A stretch of DNA of 64,000 bases, taken from assembly GCF_000328665.1 (NCBI RefSeq), contig NC_019972.1, positions 124,001 through 188,000 on the forward strand, given 5' to 3'. Position numbers and translations under genes: made by a program. A model generated the notes under the pieces. That model was not told the DNA's origin, ran no database searches, and saw nothing but the letters and a program-made list of their open reading frames with translations. Shown piece after piece: positions 26,101 through 34,553 of this stretch (position 1 is its first letter; each line of letters begins with the position of its first letter). The stretch comes from Methanomethylovorans hollandica DSM 15978 (lineage in GTDB: Archaea; Halobacteriota; Methanosarcinia; Methanosarcinales; Methanosarcinaceae).

Positions 26101-28968
26101 TCCAATATCATAAATACCCATAATTTTTGGTGATGATGGATCACTGATATTTATAATCCTAAGACCGCTATACTGCCCGGTGACGTAGACATAATTTCCA
26201 TCTACAGCAATATCCTGTAAAGTATCCTGTGAATAATCAGTAATGTAGCTGCCTACAAGTGTTGGTGATGAAGGATTATTCACATCCACAATCTCAAGAT
26301 TATTGTAGCTACCGATATAATTGTTTACAGCTATATAGGCATAATTGTTTGCTATAGCAACATCTTTTACAGAGCCACCAGCAGGGTATATACCAACAAG
26401 TTTTGGAGAGGCAGGATTTCTAATATCCACAATTTCAAGATAACCAGAACCACTGTTATAATTATTTACAGCTATGTATGCATAATTACCTTCTATAGCA
26501 ATGTCTCCTCCAGAACCACCAGCATTAGTATAGCTTCCTACACGTCTTGGTGATGATGGGTTGGTGATGTCAACAATATCAAGATAACCACGGTTAACAT
26601 CATTGAAGTAAAAGTTATTGGTTACGTATGCATAGTTGCCTGATACTGCAACACCTGTTATATCCAAATCAGTATCATAAGTGCCTATAAGTGTCGGTGA
26701 TGATGGATTACTTACATCCACAATTTCAAGACCGTCGTCATCGCCTATATATGCATAATTACCTACTATGACGATATCCCATGCAACAGTGCTATAAGTG
26801 CTGCTCATAAGCTTTGGAGAGGATAGGTCTTTTATATCTACAATGGAAAGATAATGATTGCTAGCTACGTTATCGTTCAGTAAGTAGGCATAGTTTCCTG
26901 ATACAGCGACAGAGTGTGCTGAACCATACCTGTTATAATAATTCCCAGCAATAGTTGGAGAGGATGGATTGCTAATGTCAACAATGGAAAAACCAGTATA
27001 TGCTTCATCATCATCATCACCAATTACATATGCATATTTGCCTGCTACAACAATATGATTATTGGATTCAGCACCAGCACCACTACTGCCTACTATTTCT
27101 GGTGATGACGGATTATTGACATCATAAATAAATATGTCACCCCCTCCATTGTAAACTACATATGCATAATTTCCTACTACAGCAATATCAGATGCACTAA
27201 GATACTCTTGATAATAACTGCTCTTAAGAGTTGGTGATGATGGATTACTTATATCAACAATTGAAAATCCAGCATTATAATTATTAGAATCAAAGGTAAT
27301 TAAATACGCGTAATTGCCTGCTACAGTAACCTTCTCTACAGAACCATCAGCATTAGTATAGATGCCCACAAGTCTTGAAGATGATGGAGTTCTGACATCT
27401 ATAATATCGAGATTATTGCCATTAGTTAAATATACATAATTTCCTGCTACAGCAATATCTCCAATACTGCCAGAAGCATCATAACTGCCTGCAAGCTTTG
27501 GTGATGAAGGATTTGTAATATCTATAATCAAAAGAGAACTGCTGTAGCTACTATCTGAATAGATGCTATTGATTATATAGGCATAATTGCCAGATAAAAC
27601 AACATCTTCTGCATCATCAGTATCATAATTCCCTACTATTTTTGGTGACGTTGGAGTGCTTATATCTACAATAAGAATACCCTTGTCAGAATCGGCAATG
27701 TAAGCATAATTTCCCGCTACAGCAATATCTTTGATAGAAGATGGTGTAAGAACCCTACCCACTTCTGATGGATTTGAAACATTAGTAATATCTACTACAG
27801 CAAGAGTTCTCCCTTCGCCAATGTATGCATAATTTCCTGACACTGCCATATATTTAATATATCCACCAAACAGGCCAACTAAGTCTATGTTAATCTCATC
27901 TGTTGTTGTTGATGTTACTGCTTGATCACTTACAGTTGTAGGATTGACGTTCCCGTTGTTATCTACAGTTTGGATACCTATTCTGTGTACCGTTCCTTCT
28001 GCAAAACCTGTTGCGTTATATGACTGGCCGGTCGTGGTTGTAATAAATGTTCCATCGATGTAAATCATTACAAAGCTAAAATCTGTAGTTGGGTTAGTCC
28101 ATGTCCAGTTTATCCAGCTTGTTCCAGTAGCACTTTCTTTAAGATTAGTAGCAGAATCAACTCCGGTTTCTATAGCTGAATCGAATGTTATTTCAGCTGC
28201 TTGGAGGGTAATTAATGCCTGGTTTACTTGAGTTTGTGTTGCAGTTGTACTGTAAGCAACTGTCTGTGCAGTTGCAATTGCTGCCCGAAAAGCATCTATT
28301 GCTGTTTGTGGATACTGCCCAATTCCAGTTCCTGCTACTGCAGCAGCTATTTTTGTATCTGCAGATGTAATGGATGCTGTCAATGCAGCTTTATCAATGG
28401 ATGTGATTCTTGAAACATCAAATATTGTTTGAGCTGCTTGCAGAGTAGTAACAGCCTGATTAATCTGTGTTTGCGTTGCGGTTGTACTATCAGCAACAGT
28501 TTGTGCGGTATTTATTGCTGTCTGGAATGTAGTTATTGCAGATTGTGGGTATTGTCCTATCTCTGTCCCTGCAACGGCAGTACTTACTTTTGTGTTAGCT
28601 GTAGTAATTGCTGCATTCAGAGCAGTTTTGTCCAATGCAATAACGTTGATATTTATAGTCTTACTTATAGTTTCGCCATTAGCTTCTGCATGAAATATTA
28701 CGCTGTAAGGACTTTCAGCTGCAGTACCAGTAGCTGGTGCCCAGCTGAAAGTGTTTGAAGCAAAATTAGCTCCTGTTGGAAGTGTTGCTTGATCAACTGT
28801 TATTATGGCATTAATGTCATCAGTAGCCACAGTAAAACTCAGTAGACTGTTCTCAGTAACTGTTTGATCACCAGTTGTAATTGTAAGTGCAGAGCCGATT
28901 CCTGCTGTCATCAAAAGGGAAAATAATATAATGCCTAAAAAGAGCAGGCGATTCAGTCTTATTTGCAT
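23143..28968 (-). CDS. Giant secreted surface protein: Ig-like, FIVAR, FN3-like, LVIVD propellers, PKD and DNRLR repeats
   Basis: About 1941 residues from the ATG at 28968 (GGTGGT 5 bases before). A signal peptide covers about 1-27. Next come a putative Ig-type domain (about 30-110), two FIVAR-like three-helix modules (about 112-265, QTAINTAQTVADSTTATQTQ), an FN3-like domain (about 275-350), then a long run of LVIVD-type beta-propeller repeats (about 355-985; GNYAYI...LEIVDISNPSSP). The C-terminal half has four PKD domains and three DNRLR disaggregatase-related repeats (near 1085, 1375 and 1755). Such proteins form the surface layer or mediate adhesion in Methanosarcina relatives. No PGF-CTERM or membrane anchor is seen. 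Confidence 0.88.
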   Translation of the reverse strand: MQIRLNRLLFLGIILFSLLMTAGIGSALTITTGDQTVTENSLLSFTVATDDINAIITVDQATLPTGANFASNTFSWAPATGTAAESPYSVIFHAEANGETISKTININVIALDKTALNAAITTANTKVSTAVAGTEIGQYPQSAITTFQTAINTAQTVADSTTATQTQINQAVTTLQAAQTIFDVSRITSIDKAALTASITSADTKIAAAVAGTGIGQYPQTAIDAFRAAIATAQTVAYSTTATQTQVNQALITLQAAEITFDSAIETGVDSATNLKESATGTSWINWTWTNPTTDFSFVMIYIDGTFITTTTGQSYNATGFAEGTVHRIGIQTVDNNGNVNPTTVSDQAVTSTTTDEINIDLVGLFGGYIKYMAVSGNYAYIGEGRTLAVVDITNVSNPSEVGRVLTPSSIKDIAVAGNYAYIADSDKGILIVDISTPTSPKIVGNYDTDDAEDVVLSGNYAYIINSIYSDSSYSSSLLIIDITNPSSPKLAGSYDASGSIGDIAVAGNYVYLTNGNNLDIIDVRTPSSSRLVGIYTNADGSVEKVTVAGNYAYLITFDSNNYNAGFSIVDISNPSSPTLKSSYYQEYLSASDIAVVGNYAYVVYNGGGDIFIYDVNNPSSPEIVGSSGAGAESNNHIVVAGKYAYVIGDDDDEAYTGFSIVDISNPSSPTIAGNYYNRYGSAHSVAVSGNYAYLLNDNVASNHYLSIVDIKDLSSPKLMSSTYSTVAWDIVIVGNYAYIGDDDGLEIVDVSNPSSPTLIGTYDTDLDITGVAVSGNYAYVTNNFYFNDVNRGYLDIVDITNPSSPRRVGSYTNAGGSGGDIAIEGNYAYIAVNNYNSGSGYLEIVDIRNPASPKLVGIYPAGGSVKDVAIANNYAYIAVNNYIGSYNNLEIVDVNNPSSPTLVGSYITDYSQDTLQDIAVDGNYVYVTGQYSGLRIINISDPSSPKIMGIYDIGSFSTDVEVSGNYVYLAAGDLYIIRADLPSSSVDNPPVANAGTDKNTTTGSAVTFDASTSTDDIGITSYSWDFDESNGITSEASGITATKTYTTAGTYTVTLTVTDTSGQISSDTLQVVVKPAATPTTLSYTPLYDNRLRDLSATSVLSTTTYLDVGKTSATCRDVMLFDLSKYKTTDTISKATLSLYWYYPAGATRASDTVVEIYRPVEWDPKYVTWNSRMSGVAWTNRGGNWFDKNGVSQGATPYASLTFAGSKVPDNKYYDFDVTQLVQEYVSGKYKNTGFFIKAKTESGNYIAFYSSEYSNAAMKPKLTITSTSGSTSTDTVPVANAGADKTAVAGSVVTFDASLSTDDKGIASYSWDFDSSNGITSESNTVSAIKTYTAAGTYTVTLTVTDTIGQKSTDTVQVIVSAATTPASTVTYAPTYDNRIRESSPTTVLSTTTYVDIGKTTSSYRDVMMFDLSSYKTTDTISKATLSLYWYYPAGATRTSDTVVEIYRPVEWDPKYVTWNSRMSGTPWATAGGNWFDKNAIAQGTTPYASMTFAGSSMPDNKYYEFDVTQLVQEYASGKYKNTGFFLKAKTEGGNYIAFYSSEYSNSAMRPKLTVTSVSGSTAVDNPPVANAGADKTATTNSMVNFDAGLSTDDKGIASYSWDFDVSNGIASEASGITATHVYTGTGTYTVTLTVTDTAGQKATDTMKVVVSSSVDNPPIANAGDDKTATVGSAVTFDASASTDDKGITSYSWDFDQSNGITADATTKTASKTYTAIGTYIVTLTVTDTSGQKSTDTLQVTVSNPVSSVSYAPLYDNRLRSDTPTTVLSTTTYLDIGRSSSTAREVMMFDLSSYKTTDTISKAALSLYWYYPAGKTRTSDTVVEVYRPVEWDPKYVTWNSRISGTSWNNAGGSWYDKNAVAQGTAPYASITFPAGTVPGNKYYDFDVTQLVQEYVSGKYKNTGFFLKAKTESGNYIAFYSSEASNAAQRPKLTISH

Positions 28969-28980
28969 TTGTACCACCAA

Positions 28981-29386
28981 TCTATTGTAAACAAATATGA
29001 TCCTCTTTTTTTGTTGAATAATCGTCGATAATTACAGTTGAGTATTATTTAAACTTTGTTTAAAAGTTCGAGTAAAGATAATATATTAACTTAGTGATGC
29101 ATCGTTGATTACGTGTGAACTACCACTCAGCTAAAGACTGAGCAGCTTCCTGTTTCATTCCTTGAATCATCGTTTACAAAATCCAGCATATTAACGCTTT
29201 GTCAATCGAAAGAAACTAAACCATATTGCCCTTGGAAAGAAATTAATGCAAAAAATTACATAATAAAAATATATTTTGATTGGCAATTTTTATTAAGTAT
29301 GTTTAAATAGTACCTTACCCCATATAATTTTATGGGTATTCGCTAAGGTAGCTGTAAGTTCCCTATAAATGGTGGAGAGGGAGTGT
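28981..29386. other. Intergenic region holding a stray IS605-type right end
   Basis: About 400 bases between divergent surface-protein genes. Apart from the IS605-end-like sequence at 29115-29162 and AT-rich promoter-like stretches, I see no gene. GGTGGAGAGGGAG at 29360-29372 is the probable ribosome binding site of the truncated LVIVD gene that follows. Confidence 0.45.
29115..29162 (-). repeat. Solo IS200/IS605-family right-end remnant
   Basis: Read on the minus strand this is GAATGAAACAGGAAGC, then a stem-loop (CTCAG...CTGAG) and GGTAGTTCAC. It matches the 3' end of the tnpB element at 34141-34184 except that the hairpin bases differ. No transposase gene accompanies it. It is probably the relic of a tnpB-type insertion, or a small non-autonomous derivative. 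Confidence 0.6.
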
Positions 29387-29725
29387 ATGCAAATCAGATC
29401 GATTAGATCGATCTATTCTGGAATAGTATTGATGTTCCTGCTACTGACTGCAGGAATCAATTCCGAAAATTATGTTAATGTGGATTTCATCAGTTTTTTT
29501 GACGGAGATGTCTTCGGTGTTGATGTAGATGGGGACTATGCATATATTGGCGAAGGCCAGGACCATGTAGTGCTGGATCTCACTGATTTATCCAAACCAT
29601 CAGAAGTAATGGGAACAATTACTCCACCAGAAGTGCTTGATTTTGCCGTAGAAAGTGATTGTGTCTATGTGTCCGGCGATGGTCTTTTGATCGTGGATAT
29701 CACTGCTCCCCCCCAACATATTTGA
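29387..29725 (+). pseudogene. Truncated LVIVD-repeat surface protein
   Basis: About 112 residues from the ATG at 29387: a signal peptide (VLMFLLLTAGINS) and roughly two LVIVD-type blades (GVDVDGDYAYIGEGQDHVVL, CVYVSGDGLLIVDIT), closely resembling the start of the propeller regions in the proteins at 23143 and 38308. It ends abruptly after a C7 run (GCTCCCCCCC) at 29708. Those proteins are more than ten times longer, so this is most likely a 5' fragment left by deletion. It might still be expressed as a short secreted protein. Confidence 0.65.
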
Positions 29726-29774
29726 TTTTTTATATAAGTATGGAATGAGTTATAGGTAAAGGAATGGTAGTAAA

Positions 29775-32447
29775 ATGAGTAACTATACAAATAATTTCAG
29801 TATAAACTCCGTGAAAAGCAGTAAAATAGCAATATTAGTAGCTGCTTTAGTTATTTTTGCGGTTATGCCAGCATTAGTACAGGCAGCAGTTCCTGCAGAA
29901 CAGTGGAATAAGACATTTGGTGGAATCTTGGACGACAGTGCAAATTCAGTCCAGAAAACTTCGGATGGAGGATACATAATAGCAGGAACAACTTCTTCGT
30001 ATGGAGCCGGTGGATTTGATGCTTGGTTGATAAAAGTTGACAGTAGTGGTAACCAGATATGGAATAAGACATTTGGTGGGACCTTGGATGATAAAGCAAA
30101 TTCAGTCCAGAAGACTTCAGATGAAGGATACATAATAGCAGGAACAACTTCTTCGTATGGAGCCGGTGGATCTGATGCTTGGCTGATAAAAGTTGACAGT
30201 AGTGGTAACCAGTCATGGAATAAGACATTTGGTGGAACCTTGGATGACAGTGCAAATTCAGTCCAGAAGACTGCGGATGGGGGGTACATAATAGCAGCTA
30301 CGAACTCTTCCTACGACAGTATTATGGGTGCTGCTTGGTTGATCAAAGTTGATAGTAATGGTAACCAGCAGTGGAATAATACTTTTTTTAAAACTGATGA
30401 TAGTAACACCGATTATCAAGCGTCTTCCGTCAGTCAGACTTCAGAAGGAGGATACATCATAGCAGGTTGGGTTGAGATGCCAGCTGCTAATGATAATTTT
30501 TGGTTAAGCAAAGTTGATAGTAGTGGTAATCAGATATGGAGTAAGACTTATAATGGATTTGCAGGTGGTTATGATCAGGCACATTCAGTTCAGCAGACCT
30601 CTGAAGGAGGCTATATACTCGCAGGAGTTGCTGGGGGAGATATGGGAGATCCGGATGCTGCTTGGTTAGTAAAAACTGATAGCAATGGTAACATAACGTG
30701 GGATAAGAGATTTGGTGGAGGAAATGAGACTGATGTTTCTGGTTGTGCATATTCGGTCCAGCTGACAGGGGATGGGGGATACATAATAGCAGGGACGACT
30801 CGGTCGTACGGAGCCGGTTCCGAAGATAATGCTTGGTTGATCAAAGTTGATAGTAATGGTAACCAGCAGTGGAATAAGACTTTTGGTGAAACCTTAGATG
30901 ATAGTGCAAATTCCGTTCAGCAGACTTCGGATGGAGGATATATAATTGCAGGAGAGACCATGTCGTACGGAGCTGGTTCCGAAGATGCTTGGTTGATCAA
31001 AGTTGCACCTGATATATCTACAATTTCTTCTATGACTCCTACCCATGACAACAGGCTACGTCAGTCATCTCCGAACACTGTCCTTTCCAGTACTGCCTAT
31101 CTTGATATTGGGAAAAGTGCATATCGTTGCAGGGATGTGATGTTGTTTGATCTTAGCATGTACAATAATACGACAATATCTAAGGCAACCCTCTCGCTCT
31201 ACTGGTACTATCCTGCAGGTGCAACACGTACATCCGATACTGTAGTAGAGGTATACAGGCCAATGCAGTGGGATCCACAGTATGTTACCTGGAACTCCAG
31301 GATGTCTGGAACTCCGTGGGATACGGCAGGAGGGAACTGGTTCGATAAGAATGGTGTTGATCAGGGTACCACACCATATGCATCGGTGACATTCCCCGCG
31401 AGTGTAGTGCCTGATAACAGATATTATGAGTTTGATGTCACAGAACTTGTACAGGAATATGTAAGTGGTGATTATGACAACACTGGTTTCTTCCTCAAGG
31501 CAAAAACAGAGAGCAGTAATTACATAGCCTTCTACAGTTCGGATTGGTCCAACGCTGATCAGAGACCGAAATTGACCATAACTACAACATCGGTTACTGT
31601 GGATAATCCACCAGTTGCCGAAGCAGGTCCTAACCAGATTGCTACTACAGGCTCAGTAGTTACGTTCAATGGCAGTGCTTCAACTGATGATAAGGGCATA
31701 GTCTCATACTCATGGGACTTCGATGCTGCAGATGGTATAACCACTGAAGCAACCGAAGTGATGGTTACTAAAACCTACGCAACTGCAGGGAATTACACTG
31801 TGACACTCACTGTCACTGATAATGGTGGCCAAAACGATTCAGACACAATGCAGGCAGTTGTCGGTAGCCAGGTAACAACTATCGCTTATACACCAGAGTA
31901 TGATAACAGGCTACGTCAGTCATCTCCGAACACTGTCCTTTCCAGTACTGACTATCTTGATATTGGGAAAAGTGCATATCGTTGCAGGGATGTGATGTTG
32001 TTCGATCTTAGCATGTATAATAATACGACAATATCTAAGGCAACCCTCTCGCTCTACTGGTACTATCCTGCAGGTGCAACACGTACATCCGATACTGTAG
32101 TAGAGGTATACAGGCCAATGCAGTGGGATCCACAGTATGTTACCTGGAACTCCAGGATGTCTGGAACTCCGTGGGATACGGCAGGAGGGAACTGGTTCGA
32201 TAAGAATGGTGTTGATCAGGGTACCACACCATATGCATCGGTGACATTCCCTGCGAGTGTAGTGCCTGATAACAGATATTATGAGTTTGATGTCACAGAA
32301 CTTGTACAGGAATATGTAAGTGGTGATTATGACAACACTGGTTTCTTCCTCAAGGCAAAGGCAGAGGGCGGTAATTACATAGCCTTCTATAGCTCGGAGT
32401 GGCCAAACGTCGACCAGAGACCGAAGTTGACCATAACATCGTCCTGA
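29775..32447 (+). CDS. Secreted propeller-repeat protein with PKD and two disaggregatase-related repeats
   Basis: 890 residues. A signal peptide spans about 1-38 (membrane stretch IAILVAALVIFAVMPALVQA). Residues 40-413 are seven or eight repeats of about 50 residues with the core WNKTFGGTLDD, then GGYIIAGTTSSYGAG and DAWLIKVDSSGN, a beta-propeller type common in archaeal surface proteins. There follow a DNRLR repeat (about 418-605), a PKD domain (608-695) and a second DNRLR repeat (700-890). The two DNRLR repeats are nearly identical at DNA level, 855 bases apart, implying recent duplication or gene conversion. Its role is probably adhesion or matrix formation. Confidence 0.85.
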   Translation: MSNYTNNFSINSVKSSKIAILVAALVIFAVMPALVQAAVPAEQWNKTFGGILDDSANSVQKTSDGGYIIAGTTSSYGAGGFDAWLIKVDSSGNQIWNKTFGGTLDDKANSVQKTSDEGYIIAGTTSSYGAGGSDAWLIKVDSSGNQSWNKTFGGTLDDSANSVQKTADGGYIIAATNSSYDSIMGAAWLIKVDSNGNQQWNNTFFKTDDSNTDYQASSVSQTSEGGYIIAGWVEMPAANDNFWLSKVDSSGNQIWSKTYNGFAGGYDQAHSVQQTSEGGYILAGVAGGDMGDPDAAWLVKTDSNGNITWDKRFGGGNETDVSGCAYSVQLTGDGGYIIAGTTRSYGAGSEDNAWLIKVDSNGNQQWNKTFGETLDDSANSVQQTSDGGYIIAGETMSYGAGSEDAWLIKVAPDISTISSMTPTHDNRLRQSSPNTVLSSTAYLDIGKSAYRCRDVMLFDLSMYNNTTISKATLSLYWYYPAGATRTSDTVVEVYRPMQWDPQYVTWNSRMSGTPWDTAGGNWFDKNGVDQGTTPYASVTFPASVVPDNRYYEFDVTELVQEYVSGDYDNTGFFLKAKTESSNYIAFYSSDWSNADQRPKLTITTTSVTVDNPPVAEAGPNQIATTGSVVTFNGSASTDDKGIVSYSWDFDAADGITTEATEVMVTKTYATAGNYTVTLTVTDNGGQNDSDTMQAVVGSQVTTIAYTPEYDNRLRQSSPNTVLSSTDYLDIGKSAYRCRDVMLFDLSMYNNTTISKATLSLYWYYPAGATRTSDTVVEVYRPMQWDPQYVTWNSRMSGTPWDTAGGNWFDKNGVDQGTTPYASVTFPASVVPDNRYYEFDVTELVQEYVSGDYDNTGFFLKAKAEGGNYIAFYSSEWPNVDQRPKLTITSS
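31048..31590 (+). repeat. Intragenic near-identical direct repeat, copy A
   Basis: The sequence from about 31048 recurs 855 bases later (31903-32443) with only scattered substitutions over about 480 bases, for example GCC to GAC in the codon after AGTACT. Divergence rises at the 3' end. The copies encode the two DNRLR repeats of the same protein. Confidence 0.85.
31903..32443 (+). repeat. Intragenic near-identical direct repeat, copy B
   Basis: Second copy of the repeat that starts at 31048, within the same gene. Other DNRLR repeats in this window match at protein level but are clearly more diverged at DNA level, so this pair is young or homogenised. Confidence 0.85.
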
Positions 32448-32491
32448 GGACGGAAGATACAAGCAGCCAGAAAAGCGGAACTATTGATTGG

Positions 32492-32523
32492 GAGCGAAAA
32501 TAATTCGCTTCACTTCATTTTTT
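32492..32523 (+). terminator. Probable terminator of the propeller/DNRLR gene
   Basis: AGCGAA and TTCGCT form a six-base stem around AATAA, followed by CACTTCATTTTTT. It resembles the stronger GAGCGAAT...ATTCGCTC hairpins after other surface genes in this window. Confidence 0.5.
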
Positions 32524-32563
32524 AGTTCCACTTTATAACATTGAAGCAAGAAGACCACTGGTT

Positions 32564-32980
32564 TCAACCAGTGGATGAATTGCGACCTCTATTCGATGTT
32601 CCTTCAATGTATTTTTTAATCGTTTCTGCAGAGACATTTCCATGAGTTCCAATATAATAACTAGGTGACCACATGTGATTTCCCCAAAACTTTCTTCTAC
32701 GGAGCTGGGGGAATTTCTCAAATACTCTCTTGGCAGTTACACCTTTCATGACTTTAACAATGTCTGTGGGTGCTACAAACGGCGGTGCTGATAAGAAGAG
32801 ATGAATATGTTCTGGCATTACTTCCAGTTCGATCACAGTCCACTCTTTTGAATCGGCTATGGTTCTTATCTGGTCATCCATAAATTGTTTTACTTCGTCT
32901 GTCATCACCTGATTTCTGTATTTTGTACACCATACTATATGGTAGTTAATTTCATAGACTGCTGAACTGGAATATGTCAT
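32564..32980 (-). CDS. tnpA: IS200/IS605 TnpA transposase (HUH Y1)
   Basis: 138 residues, normal length for the family. The HUH motif is seen as MPEHIHLFLSAPP (HIH) and the catalytic tyrosine lies in SPSYYIGTHGNVS, followed by the helix ETIKKYIEGT. The N-terminus HIVWCTKYRNQ is typical. The enzyme cuts and joins single-stranded transposon ends at their hairpins. The gene's 3' end runs into the left-end hairpin of the element, and it is transcribed away from tnpB, with start codons 53 bases apart. Confidence 0.95.
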   Translation of the reverse strand: MTYSSSAVYEINYHIVWCTKYRNQVMTDEVKQFMDDQIRTIADSKEWTVIELEVMPEHIHLFLSAPPFVAPTDIVKVMKGVTAKRVFEKFPQLRRRKFWGNHMWSPSYYIGTHGNVSAETIKKYIEGTSNRGRNSSTG

Positions 32981-33033
32981 ATTTACCTATAGGTGCAAAA
33001 CGTATATGAGCATTGTGAGCATATTAGTATGTA

Positions 33034-34179
33034 ATGCTGAAAACATACAAGTTCAGATTATATCCTACAACCCAGCAAGTGTTCGTTCTGAACAAAACAC
33101 TTGATGTATGTAGACATATCTATAATGAGTTTTTAGCAGACCGTCGAAATGCATACGATAGATGCAATCAAAGTCTGTCTACCATGGATCAGTTATATCA
33201 GGTCCAGTATCTTGAATTTGACACTGATGTGCATTCTCAGGTTAAACAAGATGTCATTAGACGGTTGGGTAAATCGTTTGATGCGTTTTTTAGAAGATGT
33301 AAAAAAGGGGAAACAAAACCAGGATATCCAAGGTTCCGGGGAAAAAATAGGTATAGCAGTTTCAGTTATCCACAATCTGGTTTCAAGATATCTGGAAAGA
33401 AACTGAAACTCTCGAAGATTGGTGATATCAAAATCGTTCTACATCGTAAAATAGAGGGAAAGATTAAAACTTGCTCTATTATAAAGGATGGAAAATCGTG
33501 GTATGCCTGTTTCTCTGTAGAAGTTAAACCTAAAAGATCAATTGAGCCTGCTAAATCTATTGGTGTTGATGTTGGGCTGAATGCTGTTGTCACATTAAGT
33601 GATGGTACAAAGATCGAAGCTCCCGGATACTATCGGAAAATAGAAGATAAGCTTAAAAGACAACAGCGTTCTCTTAGTCGCAAGAAATTATATTCCAATA
33701 ACTGGAAAAAGCAGTCCGATAAAGTATCTCATGCTCACAAAGTGATTTTCAATAAGAGGAGTGATTTTAACCACAAACTTAGCAGGATTCTTGTTGACAA
33801 CTATGACCTGGTGGTCTTTGAAGATTTGAATATCAGGAATATGGTCCAGAACTCTAAGTTGTCGAAGTCAATACATGATGCAGCATGGGGTAAACTAATT
33901 CAGTATACGATGTACAAAGCGGAAGAAGCTGGTAAGATCGTTGAGTTAGTTGCACCTCACAATACATCTCAAAACTGTAGTTCTTGTGGCATAAAAGTGA
34001 GTAAAACACTTGCTACACGAATACACAGATGTCCAAACTGTGGATTAGTGTTGGATAGAGATCATAACGCTGCTATTAATATTCTCAATTTAGCCGTAGG
34101 GACTACGGTAAAAGCCTGTGGAGTTGAGCCGTTAGGCTCAGCAATGAAACAGGAAGCCACCTGTTTCAACAGGTGGTAG
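33034..34179 (+). CDS. tnpB: TnpB, RNA-guided nuclease of the IS605 element
   Basis: 381 residues, a typical full-length TnpB. An N-terminal helix-turn-helix domain begins MLKTYKFRLYPT. The RuvC catalytic acids are present: Asp179 in GVDVGLN, Glu263 in VVFEDLNIRNM and Asp343 in RDHNAAIN. A zinc ribbon with CSSCG and CPNCG lies before the last motif. TnpB proteins cut DNA guided by an RNA made from the right end of the element and so help retain it. All key residues are intact, which suggests activity. The last codons overlap the right-end hairpin. Confidence 0.95.
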   Translation: MLKTYKFRLYPTTQQVFVLNKTLDVCRHIYNEFLADRRNAYDRCNQSLSTMDQLYQVQYLEFDTDVHSQVKQDVIRRLGKSFDAFFRRCKKGETKPGYPRFRGKNRYSSFSYPQSGFKISGKKLKLSKIGDIKIVLHRKIEGKIKTCSIIKDGKSWYACFSVEVKPKRSIEPAKSIGVDVGLNAVVTLSDGTKIEAPGYYRKIEDKLKRQQRSLSRKKLYSNNWKKQSDKVSHAHKVIFNKRSDFNHKLSRILVDNYDLVVFEDLNIRNMVQNSKLSKSIHDAAWGKLIQYTMYKAEEAGKIVELVAPHNTSQNCSSCGIKVSKTLATRIHRCPNCGLVLDRDHNAAINILNLAVGTTVKACGVEPLGSAMKQEATCFNRW

Positions 34180-34200
34180 TTCACATTTAACCAGATTTCT
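34080..34200 (+). ncRNA. Candidate omega (right-end) RNA guide of TnpB
   Basis: In TnpB systems the guide RNA spans the 3' end of tnpB and the right end, with the guide just beyond. Here the region has several stable stems (CCGTAGGGACTACGG, GAGCCGTTAGGCTC, and CCACCTGTT/AACAGGTGG at 34157-34176) and ends in GTAGTTCAC at 34184. The guide would then begin ATTTAACCAGATTTCTTGG from 34185. This is inferred from family knowledge. Confidence 0.45.
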
Positions 34201-34553
34201 TGGCAGCGCATCTAAAACACTGTAAAATCACCTTTCAAGCCACAGCCACCCATTCCTGTGACAGCACTTCTGCCTGCATCAGCACTGTTCGAGTAGCTTT
34301 CTCCTGCTTGTCCGGTAACGTAGGATACGCTTCACAAGCACATGCATTTGTGCACGTACATTCTCACAAACGGTCCAGTGGAGTGGCTTCATTTAAGAGT
34401 TATTCGGTGAATGTACGCTCTGTCATGTTCCTCCAGCTTCAGCCTCTTGCATTTCTTTTAGTGTTTTTCCTTTGTTATTCTTCCATTCGATAAGACCGTT
34501 AGCACTGCGCCCAAGATGGACGCCTGCAGCTGTGGAAGGTGAGGAAAAAGTAT
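34185..34553. other. Intergenic region with a degenerate conserved block
   Basis: Between the two insertion elements there is no convincing gene. Bases 34249-34320 are clearly related to 43815-43880: both contain ATTCCTGTGACA and CACTTCTGC, followed by GCACTGTT and CTTGTCC. Read on the minus strand the block gives TGQAGESYSNSADAGRS, possibly the decayed end of a surface-protein gene. Confidence 0.4.

Larger units (their letters stand above)
32540..34184. mobile_element. IS605-type element with divergent tnpA and tnpB
   Basis: A complete-looking element. A left-end hairpin at 32555-32574 (CCACTGGTTTCAACCAGTGG) and a right-end hairpin at 34157-34176 (CCACCTGTTTCAACAGGTGG) share loop and outer bases, as expected for subterminal hairpins recognised by a single-strand transposase. 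They flank a minus-strand tnpA and a plus-strand tnpB. The exact left boundary cannot be fixed; the right boundary is probably just after GTAGTTCAC at 34184. Both genes are intact, so the element may be active. Confidence 0.85.

Noticed and set aside
29783-30289. 168-codon minus-strand open frame with repeats
   Set aside because: It mirrors the repetitive coding region of the propeller gene on the other strand; its repeats are only the antisense of WNKTFGG-type repeats.
29900-30900. Regularly spaced direct repeats, considered as a CRISPR array
   Set aside because: The repeats are about 150 bases apart, in frame and code for protein repeats; no short repeat-spacer pattern exists anywhere in the window.
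34200-34493. 97-codon plus-strand open frame
   Set aside because: No ribosome binding site; the conserved block it covers is better explained by minus-strand or non-coding sequence.
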